From: Stentor roeselii
Taxonomy: Eukaryota; Ciliophora; Heterotrichea; Heterotrichida; Stentoridae
Assembly (NCBI GenBank): GCA_006503475.1
Contig: RSEH01000164.1
Coordinates: 45,163-109,162, forward strand
Direction: 5' to 3'
Length of the DNA stretch: 64,000 bases
Every line of letters begins with the position of its first letter. Positions within the stretch are counted from its first letter, which is position 1. Position numbers and translations under genes: made by a program. Under the pieces are notes generated by a model. The model had not been told where the DNA came from. It worked only from the letters and a program-made list of their open reading frames with translations, and made no database searches. Shown one piece after another: positions 52,533 through 61,357 of the stretch.

Positions 52533-52611
52533 AGGGTGATAAAGTATCATGAATGTACTTTAAACTTAATAAGAGTTTAATAACTACTGATTATTAAGCG
52601 ATTACTTTATA

Positions 52612-53352
52612 ATGAATCAAACAAATAAAAAAATTTTAGTTCTTTCAGGAAGTCCAGCTTCAGGAAAATCGACGCTTTTATCACGATTGACCCAACATTT
52701 TCCATCAACATTCATTAAAATTGATGATATTCTTCAAACAAGCGATGAATTTTTTCCAGAGTCATTTCATATCGCTCGTCAAATTCTTATCCAGAGAGCT
52801 GAGACCTGGGCGATGTCAAATGAAGAAGGCTTGTTGATCATTGAAGATACAAATCATCTTAGAAGTCTGGTCAAACCTTTCCGGATGTTATGTCAGGTTT
52901 ACTTGATACCATTCATTCATCTTGTGCTCAGAGTTCCACTTTCTTTGGCATTGGAAAGAAATGAGCATCGATTGATTCAAGTCCCGAGAACATCACTTGA
53001 AAAAATTTGGAATCAGATAAATGATGAAAAGTTTTTTAATGAAAGTATTGAAATTTATTCTGATGTTGATGAAATGGGTTGGCTTGTTGAAAAGATACAA
53101 ACTGCAAAGATTCCTTCAAAACTAACATCAACCCACCCTAAAACCGATCCAGGATACAAGCATTTCCTCGACTGCAAACTAAGAAAAGCCATAAACCAAC
53201 GCCTAACCCAATTCAACGGCAACAAAAAATCCCTAGCCAAAAACCTACTTTCCTTCAAATCCACTCTCCTAAAGCATTTAAAAAACCTGACACTAACAGA
53301 TTTCCCTAAAATTTTAAATGAAAGTCTAACAGAAATATCAAAAATCTCCTAA
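52612..53352 (+). CDS. PSTK: L-seryl-tRNA(Sec) kinase-like P-loop kinase
   Basis: 246 residues. Walker A GSPASGKST near the N-terminus (13-21), then IDD (38-40), a buried IIEDTNH strand and LALERNEHR with PRTSLEKIWNQI, the order seen in PSTK and related KTI12-type kinases. The C-terminal helical part (DPGYKHFLDCKLRKAINQRL) corresponds to the second half of PSTK. PSTK phosphorylates Ser-tRNA(Sec) so that SepSecS can form selenocysteinyl-tRNA. KTI12 is the main alternative; the RN-R ... P-LE pattern favours PSTK. If correct, the organism makes selenoproteins with UGA despite also using UGA as stop. Confidence 0.62.
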   Translation: MNQTNKKILVLSGSPASGKSTLLSRLTQHFPSTFIKIDDILQTSDEFFPESFHIARQILIQRAETWAMSNEEGLLIIEDTNHLRSLVKPFRMLCQVYLIPFIHLVLRVPLSLALERNEHRLIQVPRTSLEKIWNQINDEKFFNESIEIYSDVDEMGWLVEKIQTAKIPSKLTSTHPKTDPGYKHFLDCKLRKAINQRLTQFNGNKKSLAKNLLSFKSTLLKHLKNLTLTDFPKILNESLTEISKIS

Positions 53353-53402
53353 CCCTTCAAAAATTAATATTCTAAATTCGGATCAATACTAATAATCAAT
53401 AA

Positions 53403-54311
53403 ATGGAAAGCAATCATCCCTCCTCAGGTTACTTCCACCCAAAACGTCAAAGAAAGCCATCTTACTCTTCCACAAGTCTCATTCAAAACCAATACCGTAA
53501 GCCAAGCCTAAAAAAAACCTACATAAAAAAGTCCAAACAACTATCCTACACCCTTTCCGACATTCTTTCTCTACAGTCCCATCCACTTTCCCAACACCCC
53601 TCAGATTCCCCCTTTCTCCATCGAATCCTTTTCACATCATTCAATCAATCAGTTCCAAAGCTGATAAAGTCAGACCTAGACGAAATCACAAAACTGTTTA
53701 AAAGTCTTTTAAACAAGTTAACTCCAACGAATTTTGAACAAATTTACCTGAAAATCCAGCCACTTCTCACTCCTGGGACTTCTAAAGACCTGGCAGCTTT
53801 GCTCCTTGCCAAGGCCTGCCAGGAGATTAAGTATTCTGAGACCTACGCGAAACTTAGCAAGACTCTTCAGATAAACTACGAAAAGTTCAGAGACGACCTC
53901 CTCGCAGCTTGTCAGGCGATTTTCGAGTCGGACTCTTGGGAAAGATGTGAAAATTCGAATGATAAGAAAAAGTTGATGGGACTTGTTGCTTTTATTGGAG
54001 AACTTATGAATGTTAGAATGTTGTCTACAAAGGTTTTACTTATTTGTTGTCAATATTTACTGGATAAGAATAATGAAGTCGCTGCTGAGGGACTTTGTTT
54101 CTTGCTTAGTTCGTTTGGAGAGGCTTTTACTGGTAGGTATAAAGAACTTGCTCATGATATGGTTTCGAAATTGGGACTACAGGCGAAAGGCTTTGTTCCT
54201 CGAATTCAGTTCTTGGTTACTGATTTGGTTGAGTCGAATAGGATTCAGAATACTTTGTTTAAAACTGAAGAAAGACCGAAGAATTTGAACTCGTCGATTA
54301 TTAAGGATTAA
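53403..54311 (+). CDS. MIF4G-domain protein, eIF4G-like
   Basis: 302 residues. Residues 1-85 are Ser/Pro/Lys-rich and disordered. From about residue 88 a MIF4G/HEAT-type domain is visible: LFKSLLNKLTPTNFEQIYLK, then ACQEIKYSETYAKLSKTL, NYEKFRDDLLAACQAIFES, then LMGLVAFIGELMNVRMLSTK. This order matches the eIF4G middle domain that binds eIF4A and eIF3/RNA. The protein is short for eIF4G and no eIF4E-binding motif is obvious, so a compact eIF4G paralogue or regulatory MIF4G protein is likely. The coding strand switches from C/A-ending to T/G-ending codons near 53940. Confidence 0.8.
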   Translation: MESNHPSSGYFHPKRQRKPSYSSTSLIQNQYRKPSLKKTYIKKSKQLSYTLSDILSLQSHPLSQHPSDSPFLHRILFTSFNQSVPKLIKSDLDEITKLFKSLLNKLTPTNFEQIYLKIQPLLTPGTSKDLAALLLAKACQEIKYSETYAKLSKTLQINYEKFRDDLLAACQAIFESDSWERCENSNDKKKLMGLVAFIGELMNVRMLSTKVLLICCQYLLDKNNEVAAEGLCFLLSSFGEAFTGRYKELAHDMVSKLGLQAKGFVPRIQFLVTDLVESNRIQNTLFKTEERPKNLNSSIIKD

Positions 54312-54433
54312 TTTAAATATTGAAGTATACATTTGTGAAAAAAAAAAAATCACTTCAATGATCTCTGCTCTTCTCTTATTTTACGCTTTTTCTTTGACAT
54401 TTGATCTAGCCGTGAAAAAATTTCCTTGAATTT

Positions 54434-56329
54434 CTAATTTTTTCTTACTTTTACCCGCCTTGCAGCGTTTTCAAGAAGGTTAGAATCAAAAATCGCTTCT
54501 TTTGATATTAAAAAAATCTGGTTTTCTAAGTCAATCTTCAAAATTTCATTATTTTTCTTGTTTTCTTTTTTTGTTCTTTCTGATAAAATCTGCCATTTTC
54601 TCATTATTTTCGTTTTTTTCATCTGGAAACTTTGCATGACTGAATATTTTTGCATTTCATTAACAATTCGAAGTTCTTGAATACGATTTTCCATTTCTTG
54701 AGCTTTTAACTCTACAACAGCGAGTTTTCCTTGAATTTCTATTGAAAATTCGCTGTTTTTGTTGAGGTTTGACTGGATTAACGAGCAGATTTCTTGCGCT
54801 TGTTGCGGGTCACAAGTTAACTTCGAGGTAAGGTCGGACTTTTGATGCAGTTCTGACTTTAACTGGCTTATTTTAAAGAGAAGGTCTTGGTTGTCTTGTG
54901 ATTTGTCACCGTTGCGATGGGTTTGAAGGTTTTTGCAGGAACTTTGAAGCTTTTGAAGCTGGTTTTCGTAGTTTGCGTAAAATATTGACTCTTTTTCTAC
55001 CTTTTTTCTTAGATTTTCTAGAAGATTTTTCTTGAGTTTGCATTCTTTGCTGATTTCTAGAAGCTTTGATTGGGTAGCGACTTTTTTTTCGTAGAGGTCG
55101 TTTAGGTCTTGACCTTTGAGGCGGGTGAGTTCGAGTTTTAAGTTGAAGTCTTTTGACATGAGATCTTTTTTTGATTTACTTATTTCCAAAATTTCCATTT
55201 TTTTCTGAAAGATAATTTTCTCCAGCTGTAACAATTTTATTTGCTCATCTCTGAACTCTTCATTGATTTTCTCAGATTTTTTCTTGAGTTCAAAATTTTT
55301 TTTCATTTCTTTTTCAAGCTCTTCTTGTATTTTTCTGTTATTTTCATCGATTCTTTCAAAAAAACCGAGTTCTTCATCAGATCCTGAAGATTCAGTATTC
55401 TGCATTTCAATAGAATACTTTAGTTTAATAGGATCTTTTGGTTTCAAGATTACTTGTTTAATGGTTTTGCGAATTTGAGGAATACTTTGAAGCCATTCAG
55501 AATTTTTTACTTCTGAAATGTTAGGCCTGGCTGCAGGGTCTTTTTCAAGAAGTTTGTGAATTAAAGTCTTAGCTTTGGTTGGAATGCGATCAGGTATCTT
55601 AGCTTTTGATTCGCAGATCATTTTATTTAAAACTGTCCTATCAGCAGACTTAAAAGGAGTAGTTCCCACAAACATCTCAAACAACAAAACACCCAGACAC
55701 CAAACATCATTCTCCAAGCAATGTCCCCTATTCAAAACAATCTCTGGTGACATATACTCAGAAGTTCCACAGTAGGTCATCCTCAAACTCGGAGGTTCAA
55801 CAAAAGTGGCCCATCCAAAGTCAATCAACTTGATCCTCATATCCTTATCAACCATAATATTCTCAGGTTTTATATCTCGATGAACAATCGCCGGGTGTTG
55901 CGAATGTAAAAACTCAACAGCCAAAACAATTTCACGAAAAAACTGTGCAGCGACACTTTCATTAAAATACTTTTCTCTAAACAACTTATGAAAAAGTGTC
56001 CCTCCTTCCATCATTTCCATCACAAGATAGAAAAACTTATCATCTTCAAAGTGACTAAAGAGTCTTATGATGTGTGGATGAGAAATTTTGTATAAAATTT
56101 CAACTTCTCTTCGAAATTGAGAAAGATTTGAATGAACTTTTACTTTAGGAACTTGTTTTATTGCGAAAATTCTTTCAGAACGTTTGTGCTTCACTCGCCA
56201 GACATGACTGTAGGAACCGTCTCCGAGTTTTTTTTGGAATTCGAAGTCTGAGCGTTTTGAGTGACGACTGCTTGGCTCGAGGAAGTCCGGAGGGTCGAAG
56301 AGCAGCCTGCCTTGTGGCTTTTTCATCAT
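54434..56329 (-). CDS. Aurora-like Ser/Thr kinase with long C-terminal coiled coil
   Basis: 631 residues. Kinase domain about 26-295: GDGSYSHVW, FAIKQVPK, HRDIKPEN, DFGWA and the Aurora/AGC-type activation segment RMTYCGTSEYMSPE. Catalytic residues are intact. The overall pattern (FFREIVLAVEFLHS; IDFGWATFVEP) is Aurora-like. Canonical Auroras end soon after the kinase; here about 320 more residues form a coiled coil (330-610). The combination recalls other ciliate coiled-coil kinases and suggests anchoring to centrosomal or basal-body structures. A PLK or ULK relationship is less likely: there is no polo-box. Confidence 0.85.
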   Translation of the reverse strand: MMKKPQGRLLFDPPDFLEPSSRHSKRSDFEFQKKLGDGSYSHVWRVKHKRSERIFAIKQVPKVKVHSNLSQFRREVEILYKISHPHIIRLFSHFEDDKFFYLVMEMMEGGTLFHKLFREKYFNESVAAQFFREIVLAVEFLHSQHPAIVHRDIKPENIMVDKDMRIKLIDFGWATFVEPPSLRMTYCGTSEYMSPEIVLNRGHCLENDVWCLGVLLFEMFVGTTPFKSADRTVLNKMICESKAKIPDRIPTKAKTLIHKLLEKDPAARPNISEVKNSEWLQSIPQIRKTIKQVILKPKDPIKLKYSIEMQNTESSGSDEELGFFERIDENNRKIQEELEKEMKKNFELKKKSEKINEEFRDEQIKLLQLEKIIFQKKMEILEISKSKKDLMSKDFNLKLELTRLKGQDLNDLYEKKVATQSKLLEISKECKLKKNLLENLRKKVEKESIFYANYENQLQKLQSSCKNLQTHRNGDKSQDNQDLLFKISQLKSELHQKSDLTSKLTCDPQQAQEICSLIQSNLNKNSEFSIEIQGKLAVVELKAQEMENRIQELRIVNEMQKYSVMQSFQMKKTKIMRKWQILSERTKKENKKNNEILKIDLENQIFLISKEAIFDSNLLENAARRVKVRKN

Positions 56330-56480
56330 ATTTATTCAGGAAGGTTACTGATTAGTAGAAAAGTACTGGAAAATAAAGGATTTTGATAGAGAAAGTTTCT
56401 TTTGATATTCGGAAATTTGGTTTTTGTTTAGGGTTAAATAAGAAAATGAGGAAAGATTTTTTTTATTTGGATTTTAATGA

Positions 56481-57080
56481 CTAAGGACTTGGGTTCAATG
56501 ATTCTCGCTTTTTTCTTCGTTCTTCTCGGATTTCTTCTGCTCGGGTCATCATTGCACTTATGCCTGTCTTGTCTTGGACTAAAAACTTTTCGCCTTCTCG
56601 CTGTGACTCTTGGAAACCTGCCCAGTCTGATTAAGTCTTACGGGCGAAATGGTTTAATACGATTCCAGCGGCAACTGAAACGTTTAGACTTTCGGTGTTG
56701 CTTTGGTATTGAGGAATGTAAATAAAACCATCGCATATTTCTTTTTCTAGATCGCTTAGACCTGTGCCTTCATTTCCCATCACGAATGCGGTGGAGCCTG
56801 AGAATGGAAAAGTCCAGATTGATTTGGCCTGCTCCATAATTTCAACTCCTAAGATTTGCACTTTACTTTGAGTAGCATGAGTCTTGAGGTGATTTACATC
56901 ATCAAAAAATCGATAAACTACTCTTTTAGCTGTTCCTTGGTTGCCAAAAGAAGCGAGTTTCTTCTTGCCAATGACCCAGACCTCGCTAACATTCATTGCT
57001 GCAGCACTTCGGATGATTGAGCCCACATTATGTTTTTTAGAAACGTTGTAAATAACGAGAAAGCACTTTGCTGGGTCCAT
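56481..57080 (-). CDS. SpoU/TrmH-family RNA 2'-O-ribose methyltransferase
   Basis: 194 residues from two exons. The first exon has the SPOUT signature in order: NVGSIIRSAAAM near the N-terminus, FVMGNEGTGLSD, then IPQYQSNTESLNVSVAAGIV. It runs into a stop after NHFARKT. Removing a 15-nt intron (56627-56641) instead gives NHFAHWAGFQESQREGEKFL and ends ...RRKKRESLNPSP at 56481. That tail matches the (V)WAGF-x-(E)-x-R(E/D)G-KF(V/I)V C-terminus known in plant and protist SpoU proteins. So the extended model is favoured. The family transfers methyl from S-adenosylmethionine to a ribose 2'-OH of tRNA or rRNA via a knotted fold. The substrate is unknown. Confidence 0.88.
56627..56641 (-). other. 15-nt intron (SpoU gene) with CAG acceptor
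   Basis: Minus strand: gtaagacttaatcag. It splits a codon after one base; removal restores the family C-terminus (HWAGF...). The acceptor is CAG, unlike the TAG seen at most others. Confidence 0.85.
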
Positions 57081-57209
57081 TTATTAGAAAGGTTTGAATA
57101 TTTTGCTGAATGAACTGAAAGGATGTGATGATTGAGAAGGAAAATTTTGATAATCATTACAAAGAATACTTTTAATTGTTTTGATTAAATCAATTAGTGA
57201 AATTAGTCA

Positions 57210-57590
57210 TCAAGGGTGTAACTTTGACCTGCTCTTCCACAATAGCCCGCTTACAAGAACTCCAACAACAGCAATAGTTGCGCTCAGGGTGTAAAAACGC
57301 CTTTTCCAAACGATTTCTTCGTTTTTGTTCGACTGTAGCTTTTCTTCGAATATTGCCGGGATATCAACCTGAGTATCTAAAATAGTTTCAATAGCAAGTC
57401 TCTCAGTCTTCGAGCCATACTCAAACTGCGAAAGTTCAATACTACGTTCAGTCAAAGAGCAATTAACCTCCGAGCCATTCAAAGCAGAAACAATAGAAGA
57501 GTCAAGTTCTCCATTCCCTAAACTTAAGTTCATCCTTTCCCTCCTCCTATTGAGTAAAAAACTCGAAACCTTTTTCTGTTTCTTCATCAT
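57210..57590 (-). CDS. Tail-anchored membrane protein
   Basis: 126 residues from the ATG pair at 57585-57590 (starting MMKKQKKVSS). A frame extending 18 codons further upstream lacks an ATG and would overlap the divergent gene at 57606. The only membrane helix is near the C-terminus (RRFYTLSATIAVVGVLVSGL) with a short basic end (WKSRSKLHP), a tail-anchor arrangement. The cytosolic part is acidic with no recognised domain. Possibly an ER or mitochondrial outer-membrane protein. Confidence 0.6.
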   Translation of the reverse strand: MMKKQKKVSSFLLNRRRERMNLSLGNGELDSSIVSALNGSEVNCSLTERSIELSQFEYGSKTERLAIETILDTQVDIPAIFEEKLQSNKNEEIVWKRRFYTLSATIAVVGVLVSGLLWKSRSKLHP

Positions 57591-57605
57591 CAATAGTAAA
57601 TAATA

Positions 57606-58415
57606 ATGAACAGCACCTACATCGAGCCTTGCAAGTCTCTTCAAAACGAAGACGACGAGAACTACGAAGAGTTAATCCAAGTCTACCTTTCCCAGCGTCA
57701 CTATTTTTCAGCATCTCTTCCTCCTCCCTGTTTAACCGAACTTCTAATCGACCAAATCAAAACAGAGGCTTCAGCCAAGCAGAAAAAAAAAGAATTCGAC
57801 AAATTCGGGTTAAAACAAAGCCTTCTTCAAATGATTAATCCTGGAAAGTTTCCTTTTCGAATACTTGAAAGTCCTTCCAGTCAAGCAATGGTCGAAATCG
57901 CTGAAGTGACATCAAGCGACGAGCAAAGTCCAATTCAAAACTTCAGCCCGATGGCACTTTATGAGTCTGATGATGAGGTTTACATGAATATCAGTCAGGA
58001 AATCAAGTAAAGGATAAACAGGGCAAATGACAAGAGGAATATTCCTGTCATGAAGAATAAGTTTTTTCCTATTTCTGAGAAATTCAGGAGGAATCGAAAT
58101 CGCATGATGAAAATCATTAATTGCAGTAAGGTTCTTGGGAATAAAAAAGAATTCAGGGTTAAGGCTGAAAGGTTTTTGATTGAAAATCCGAATAAAATTT
58201 ATGCTATTGTTTTTAGTCCTGTTAATAAAGAGAAAATTGGGATTTTTTTGATACATAATGAAAAAGCTGTCAAGGTCTTTGGAGATGAACTACCGGATTG
58301 TATACCTTTATCGAAAATTGGAAGGAAATTCACTTTTGACTTTACTGAGTGTAGCTTTTTGGAGAATAGCTTGATGATTGATGGCTTTGATTTTAATGAA
58401 GAACTCTTATCTTAA
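57606..58415 (+). CDS. Hypothetical protein, two exons
   Basis: 264 residues after removing a 15-nt intron (58007-58021). Without it the first frame stops at 58010 and a second in-frame segment starts at 58050 exactly in phase, so the two are one gene. Residues 1-135 are acidic and Ser-rich (YESDDEVYMNISQEIK). The second half has a possible globular domain (AIVFSPVNKEKIGIFLIHNE; IGRKFTFDFTECSFLENSLM). No family recognised. Its ATG lies 15 bp from the divergent tail-anchored gene. Confidence 0.75.
58007..58021 (+). other. 15-nt intron with CAG acceptor
   Basis: gtaaaggataaacag. It splits a codon (aa|g); removal joins EIK to ANDKRNIPVMKNK in frame with the downstream coding region. Confidence 0.85.
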
Positions 58416-58684
58416 TATGAATAGTTTGTTTATTGGTTTTTATTAAATTTTTGGATATTGGATTATATTTAAATTGTTGATTATCTATAAATTAGGATGG
58501 AATCATTTAGTTTGTTTAAGGGCTCAACTTAATACCAACACATCAGCACCAGCTAGAGTAACTTTAAAATATCCAATAAAAACCCCATGAGTCCATTAAA
58601 TACCCATATATATTAACTAACTTCTTAAATTATTATGATAAAAATATCAGTTAAAACCGTATAACCATTCAAAACATCGAAATT

Positions 58685-59080
58685 TTAATTATCACTATTA
58701 AAAGCCGTTCCTACTTTCGCACTAGGATGATTCAATTTTTTCATTTCAAAAGAGTTTTTATCAGATCCAGGGTATCCCCTAATGATAATTTCCTTTCTCT
58801 CCTGCATCAAAGAGCAGCAATAAGTACTACTATCCCAGCAATCTCCACATAAATTCCCCTGAATTTGATATTTTTCCCTAATCCTATTCCGATTAAGTGC
58901 GAAACCAAAGGATCCTTTAACACAAATCAAGCAAAACGTGATCCAGACATCATCTCCAAAGGCCATTTCAATAGTCTTAGCCTGAAAGCAAAAAGGACAA
59001 CAAAAGGCTTTAAAGCAGAGATCAACAGGTTGACAAAAGTTGTAATACCCGACTTTCCATTGTTTCCAGACAGGGTTCAT
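58685..59080 (-). CDS. PLAC8-domain Cys-rich protein
   Basis: 131 residues. PLAC8 signature: N-terminal CFKAFCCPFCFQAKTIEMAF, then NRIREKYQIQGNLCGDCWDS and YCCSLMQERKEI. The Cys-rich hydrophobic segments are typical of this small family (plant PCR/FWL, animal PLAC8/cornifelin), found at the plasma membrane and linked to metal transport or size control. Divergent from the next gene by only 14 bp. Stop TAA. Confidence 0.88.
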   Translation of the reverse strand: MNPVWKQWKVGYYNFCQPVDLCFKAFCCPFCFQAKTIEMAFGDDVWITFCLICVKGSFGFALNRNRIREKYQIQGNLCGDCWDSSTYCCSLMQERKEIIIRGYPGSDKNSFEMKKLNHPSAKVGTAFNSDN

Positions 59081-59094
59081 TATAAGTGCTTATA

Positions 59095-59568
59095 ATGCAT
59101 TCAAACTATGGGATCCTTCGAAAAATCGAGACAACTAAACACAAAAGTCTAGTTTTTCAGTCATTTTGCCGTCCTGCTTACATTCCTAAAAAACATTCAC
59201 GTTCCCATGTCAGGAAAGTTTTTGATAAATACCTGCAAGGAAAAGAGAAAAGTATGGAAAAAGAGTGGATTCAACATAAAGATGAAAAAAATCTAAACTT
59301 TTTCAATTGTTTAACTGAAAACTCTCCTGAAAAAAATCTTAATAAAGCTTTTGTTATTCGTATCAGGTCACCTTGTATAAAAATAAGAAAATCTAGAAGT
59401 AAGGATTGTAAAAGTGCAGCTAACTCGTCTTTGTTGATACAAAGAGCGAAAATGTATGAAAATTACGGAAAATTTCGAGGGAATCGGTCTCGACTTGCTC
59501 CTCGTGGCGAGAACTCGAATTATATGAGTTACTCTGATATATACCAGTCAATTCTCAGAAATCTTTAG
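59095..59568 (+). CDS. Hypothetical basic protein
   Basis: 157 residues from the ATG at 59095 (an upstream in-frame GTG at 59086 is not a normal start). Very basic, with Arg/Lys/Ser clusters (KKHSRSHVRKVFDKYLQGKE; IRKSRSKDCKSAANSSL). No domain recognised. Convergent with the DUF1152 gene, stops 22 bp apart. Confidence 0.6.
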   Translation: MHSNYGILRKIETTKHKSLVFQSFCRPAYIPKKHSRSHVRKVFDKYLQGKEKSMEKEWIQHKDEKNLNFFNCLTENSPEKNLNKAFVIRIRSPCIKIRKSRSKDCKSAANSSLLIQRAKMYENYGKFRGNRSRLAPRGENSNYMSYSDIYQSILRNL

Positions 59569-59590
59569 ATAATTTCATTAGAAGTGTAAG

Positions 59591-60598
59591 TTAAATTTCT
59601 CTTGTTAGTGGAAGCTCTTCGACTGGAATTGGACCAGCAGCTTCCAGTTCTCTTCTATAAACGTCGAGTCCTACTATGAAGTCTGTCGCGTTTTTGGTTT
59701 CTTCGCAAAAATCTCGATATTTTACCCTTTTCGCAACTTTTTCCAAGTTAAAGAAGAAATATTGACTCATTATTGGGTAGATAAAGAGTTTTTGTGATGA
59801 GGTTCTTTCCATTGTGTTGTAGTTTCCGAACTTCCCTTGGATTGAGGATTTTATGTAGAAACCAACTATGCTGGAGTTTGGCATCTTTGACTCGACGTAG
59901 GATGTTGCTTCGAAGTAGCCTTGGACTTCTGGCATGTCTTGGGTTAGACCTATCATTCCAAGAAACCCACCATTTCTAGTCAATTCAGCAATAGCCCTTA
60001 ACGTAGAGCAATCAGAAACTCCATGAAACCTATCCGCTCCAATTCCTAAACAAGCCAAAAACTTCGGTATTTTCACCGAATTAACCGCAAAAATACTAAG
60101 CATATCTTCTAAAGGAGTTCCAAGTCCCGCCTCATCTCCAGCCATAAGACTATCACTTCCTCCATCAACAAGAACAACAGCATCGATTCCATATCTTTGA
60201 ATAACAATTTCAAAAGTTTTCGCAATTTTATCAACGCCACGTTTGCGAAAAGCAACAATTTCGACTTGTTCATTAAGGACTTCTTGAAACCACTGGCAAA
60301 GATATTTTTCAGGGAAATAACTTGACTTGAAGTTTAAGTTTGTTGAGGAATTGATGATCATGCTTACTATTGTTTGCCCTGGATTTGATTCACGGAAAAG
60401 AACCTCACCGTCAGCTTTTGTTATCTCGGAAAAGGTTTGATTCGCGAGGAATACTGACTTTCCTTGAGACTTTAATGCGAAGTAAAGAGGAAGGCCCTGG
60501 AACACGTCGTATCCTCCTCCACAGCCACTGATGAGGATGTTGTTGTATTGAGAGATGTTTATCCAGAACTCGTTTTCAAGAGGTGAGAATTGCGTCAT
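59591..60598 (-). CDS. DUF1152 family protein
   Basis: 335 residues, the usual length of the family. Hallmarks: a nucleotide-binding-like GCGGGYDVFQGLPLY near the N-terminus, LANQTFSE, and the strongly conserved DGGSDSLMAGDEAGLGTPLE block about mid-protein, followed by LACLGIGADRFHGVSD. The biochemical role of DUF1152 is not established; the sequence looks like a Rossmann-like enzyme or binding protein. No signal peptide. Confidence 0.87.
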   Translation of the reverse strand: MTQFSPLENEFWINISQYNNILISGCGGGYDVFQGLPLYFALKSQGKSVFLANQTFSEITKADGEVLFRESNPGQTIVSMIINSSTNLNFKSSYFPEKYLCQWFQEVLNEQVEIVAFRKRGVDKIAKTFEIVIQRYGIDAVVLVDGGSDSLMAGDEAGLGTPLEDMLSIFAVNSVKIPKFLACLGIGADRFHGVSDCSTLRAIAELTRNGGFLGMIGLTQDMPEVQGYFEATSYVESKMPNSSIVGFYIKSSIQGKFGNYNTMERTSSQKLFIYPIMSQYFFFNLEKVAKRVKYRDFCEETKNATDFIVGLDVYRRELEAAGPIPVEELPLTREI

Positions 60599-60804
60599 TA
60601 TAGATAAGGTTAGGATAGTAATGAATAGATTTAGTATTTTAAGATGATTTTTGAATATTATTTGAATTTATTTAAGAGGATTTCTTTTGTTTAATTAAAT
60701 CTTCCAAAAAGGCTGATATCTCGAATTAAGTTAATAAAAGAAATTATTTGCTTTAGTTTTTTAATCAAGCCATGTTTAAATTCTCCAAACTTTAACATAA
60801 TTAA

Positions 60805-61353
60805 ATGAATCTCAATGAAAAGCTCAAAAAACTTTCCAATCTCCAGTCAATATCATCAACATGCTTAGAAGAAATTCAAAACTCTCCAATAAAAATACTA
60901 AAATCCTACATAGAAGAGCAAAAACTTCAGAAATTCTCTTCAGAAAGCCAAACCTCAATTCCAATAACAATGCTAAACAAGAAGCCCTTCCGTCAAAAAT
61001 CCTTAAAATCCATGATAATCAGTCGAAAATCACCTTTCAAGTCAATCCAAGACTACTCCCTTCAAACCAGCGTATTAAAAACAGCTCATTCATTCGACAC
61101 TAAAACTTCCTCAAAAAGTATTTCAAACCTTCCAAGTCTATCAACCCACTCAGCAGTCGAAACCCTAACACGAGACATTTCTCTAAAAAAGAAAGAACTA
61201 GGAAGAAACTACTCCTCGGACAAAGTAACAGCGAAGCTAAGTCTCTACTACCGAAAACTAACAAGAATCCGTAACCAATACCAACAAGCTCTCATTAAAA
61301 AGTGCCGAAGACTTCCCAAGTTATCAAATTTAAAAGATTGTAACTTTGAATAA
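60805..61353 (+). CDS. Hypothetical Ser/Lys-rich protein
   Basis: 182 residues, ATG to TAA, basic and largely disordered. A helical C-terminal part (DKVTAKLSLYYRKLTRIRNQ) follows. Its stop lies 4 bp before the ATG of the CRAL-TRIO gene. An unconventional 16-nt intron (gtaactttgaataaag) would fuse the two, but its AAG acceptor fits poorly, so they are kept separate. Confidence 0.6.
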   Translation: MNLNEKLKKLSNLQSISSTCLEEIQNSPIKILKSYIEEQKLQKFSSESQTSIPITMLNKKPFRQKSLKSMIISRKSPFKSIQDYSLQTSVLKTAHSFDTKTSSKSISNLPSLSTHSAVETLTRDISLKKKELGRNYSSDKVTAKLSLYYRKLTRIRNQYQQALIKKCRRLPKLSNLKDCNFE

Positions 61354-61357
61354 AGTA

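Noticed and set aside
56477-56725. Plus-strand 82-codon frame with a hydrophobic N-terminus
   Set aside because: It is antisense to the SpoU gene and its newly recognised second exon, which match a known family; the hydrophobicity is a by-product.
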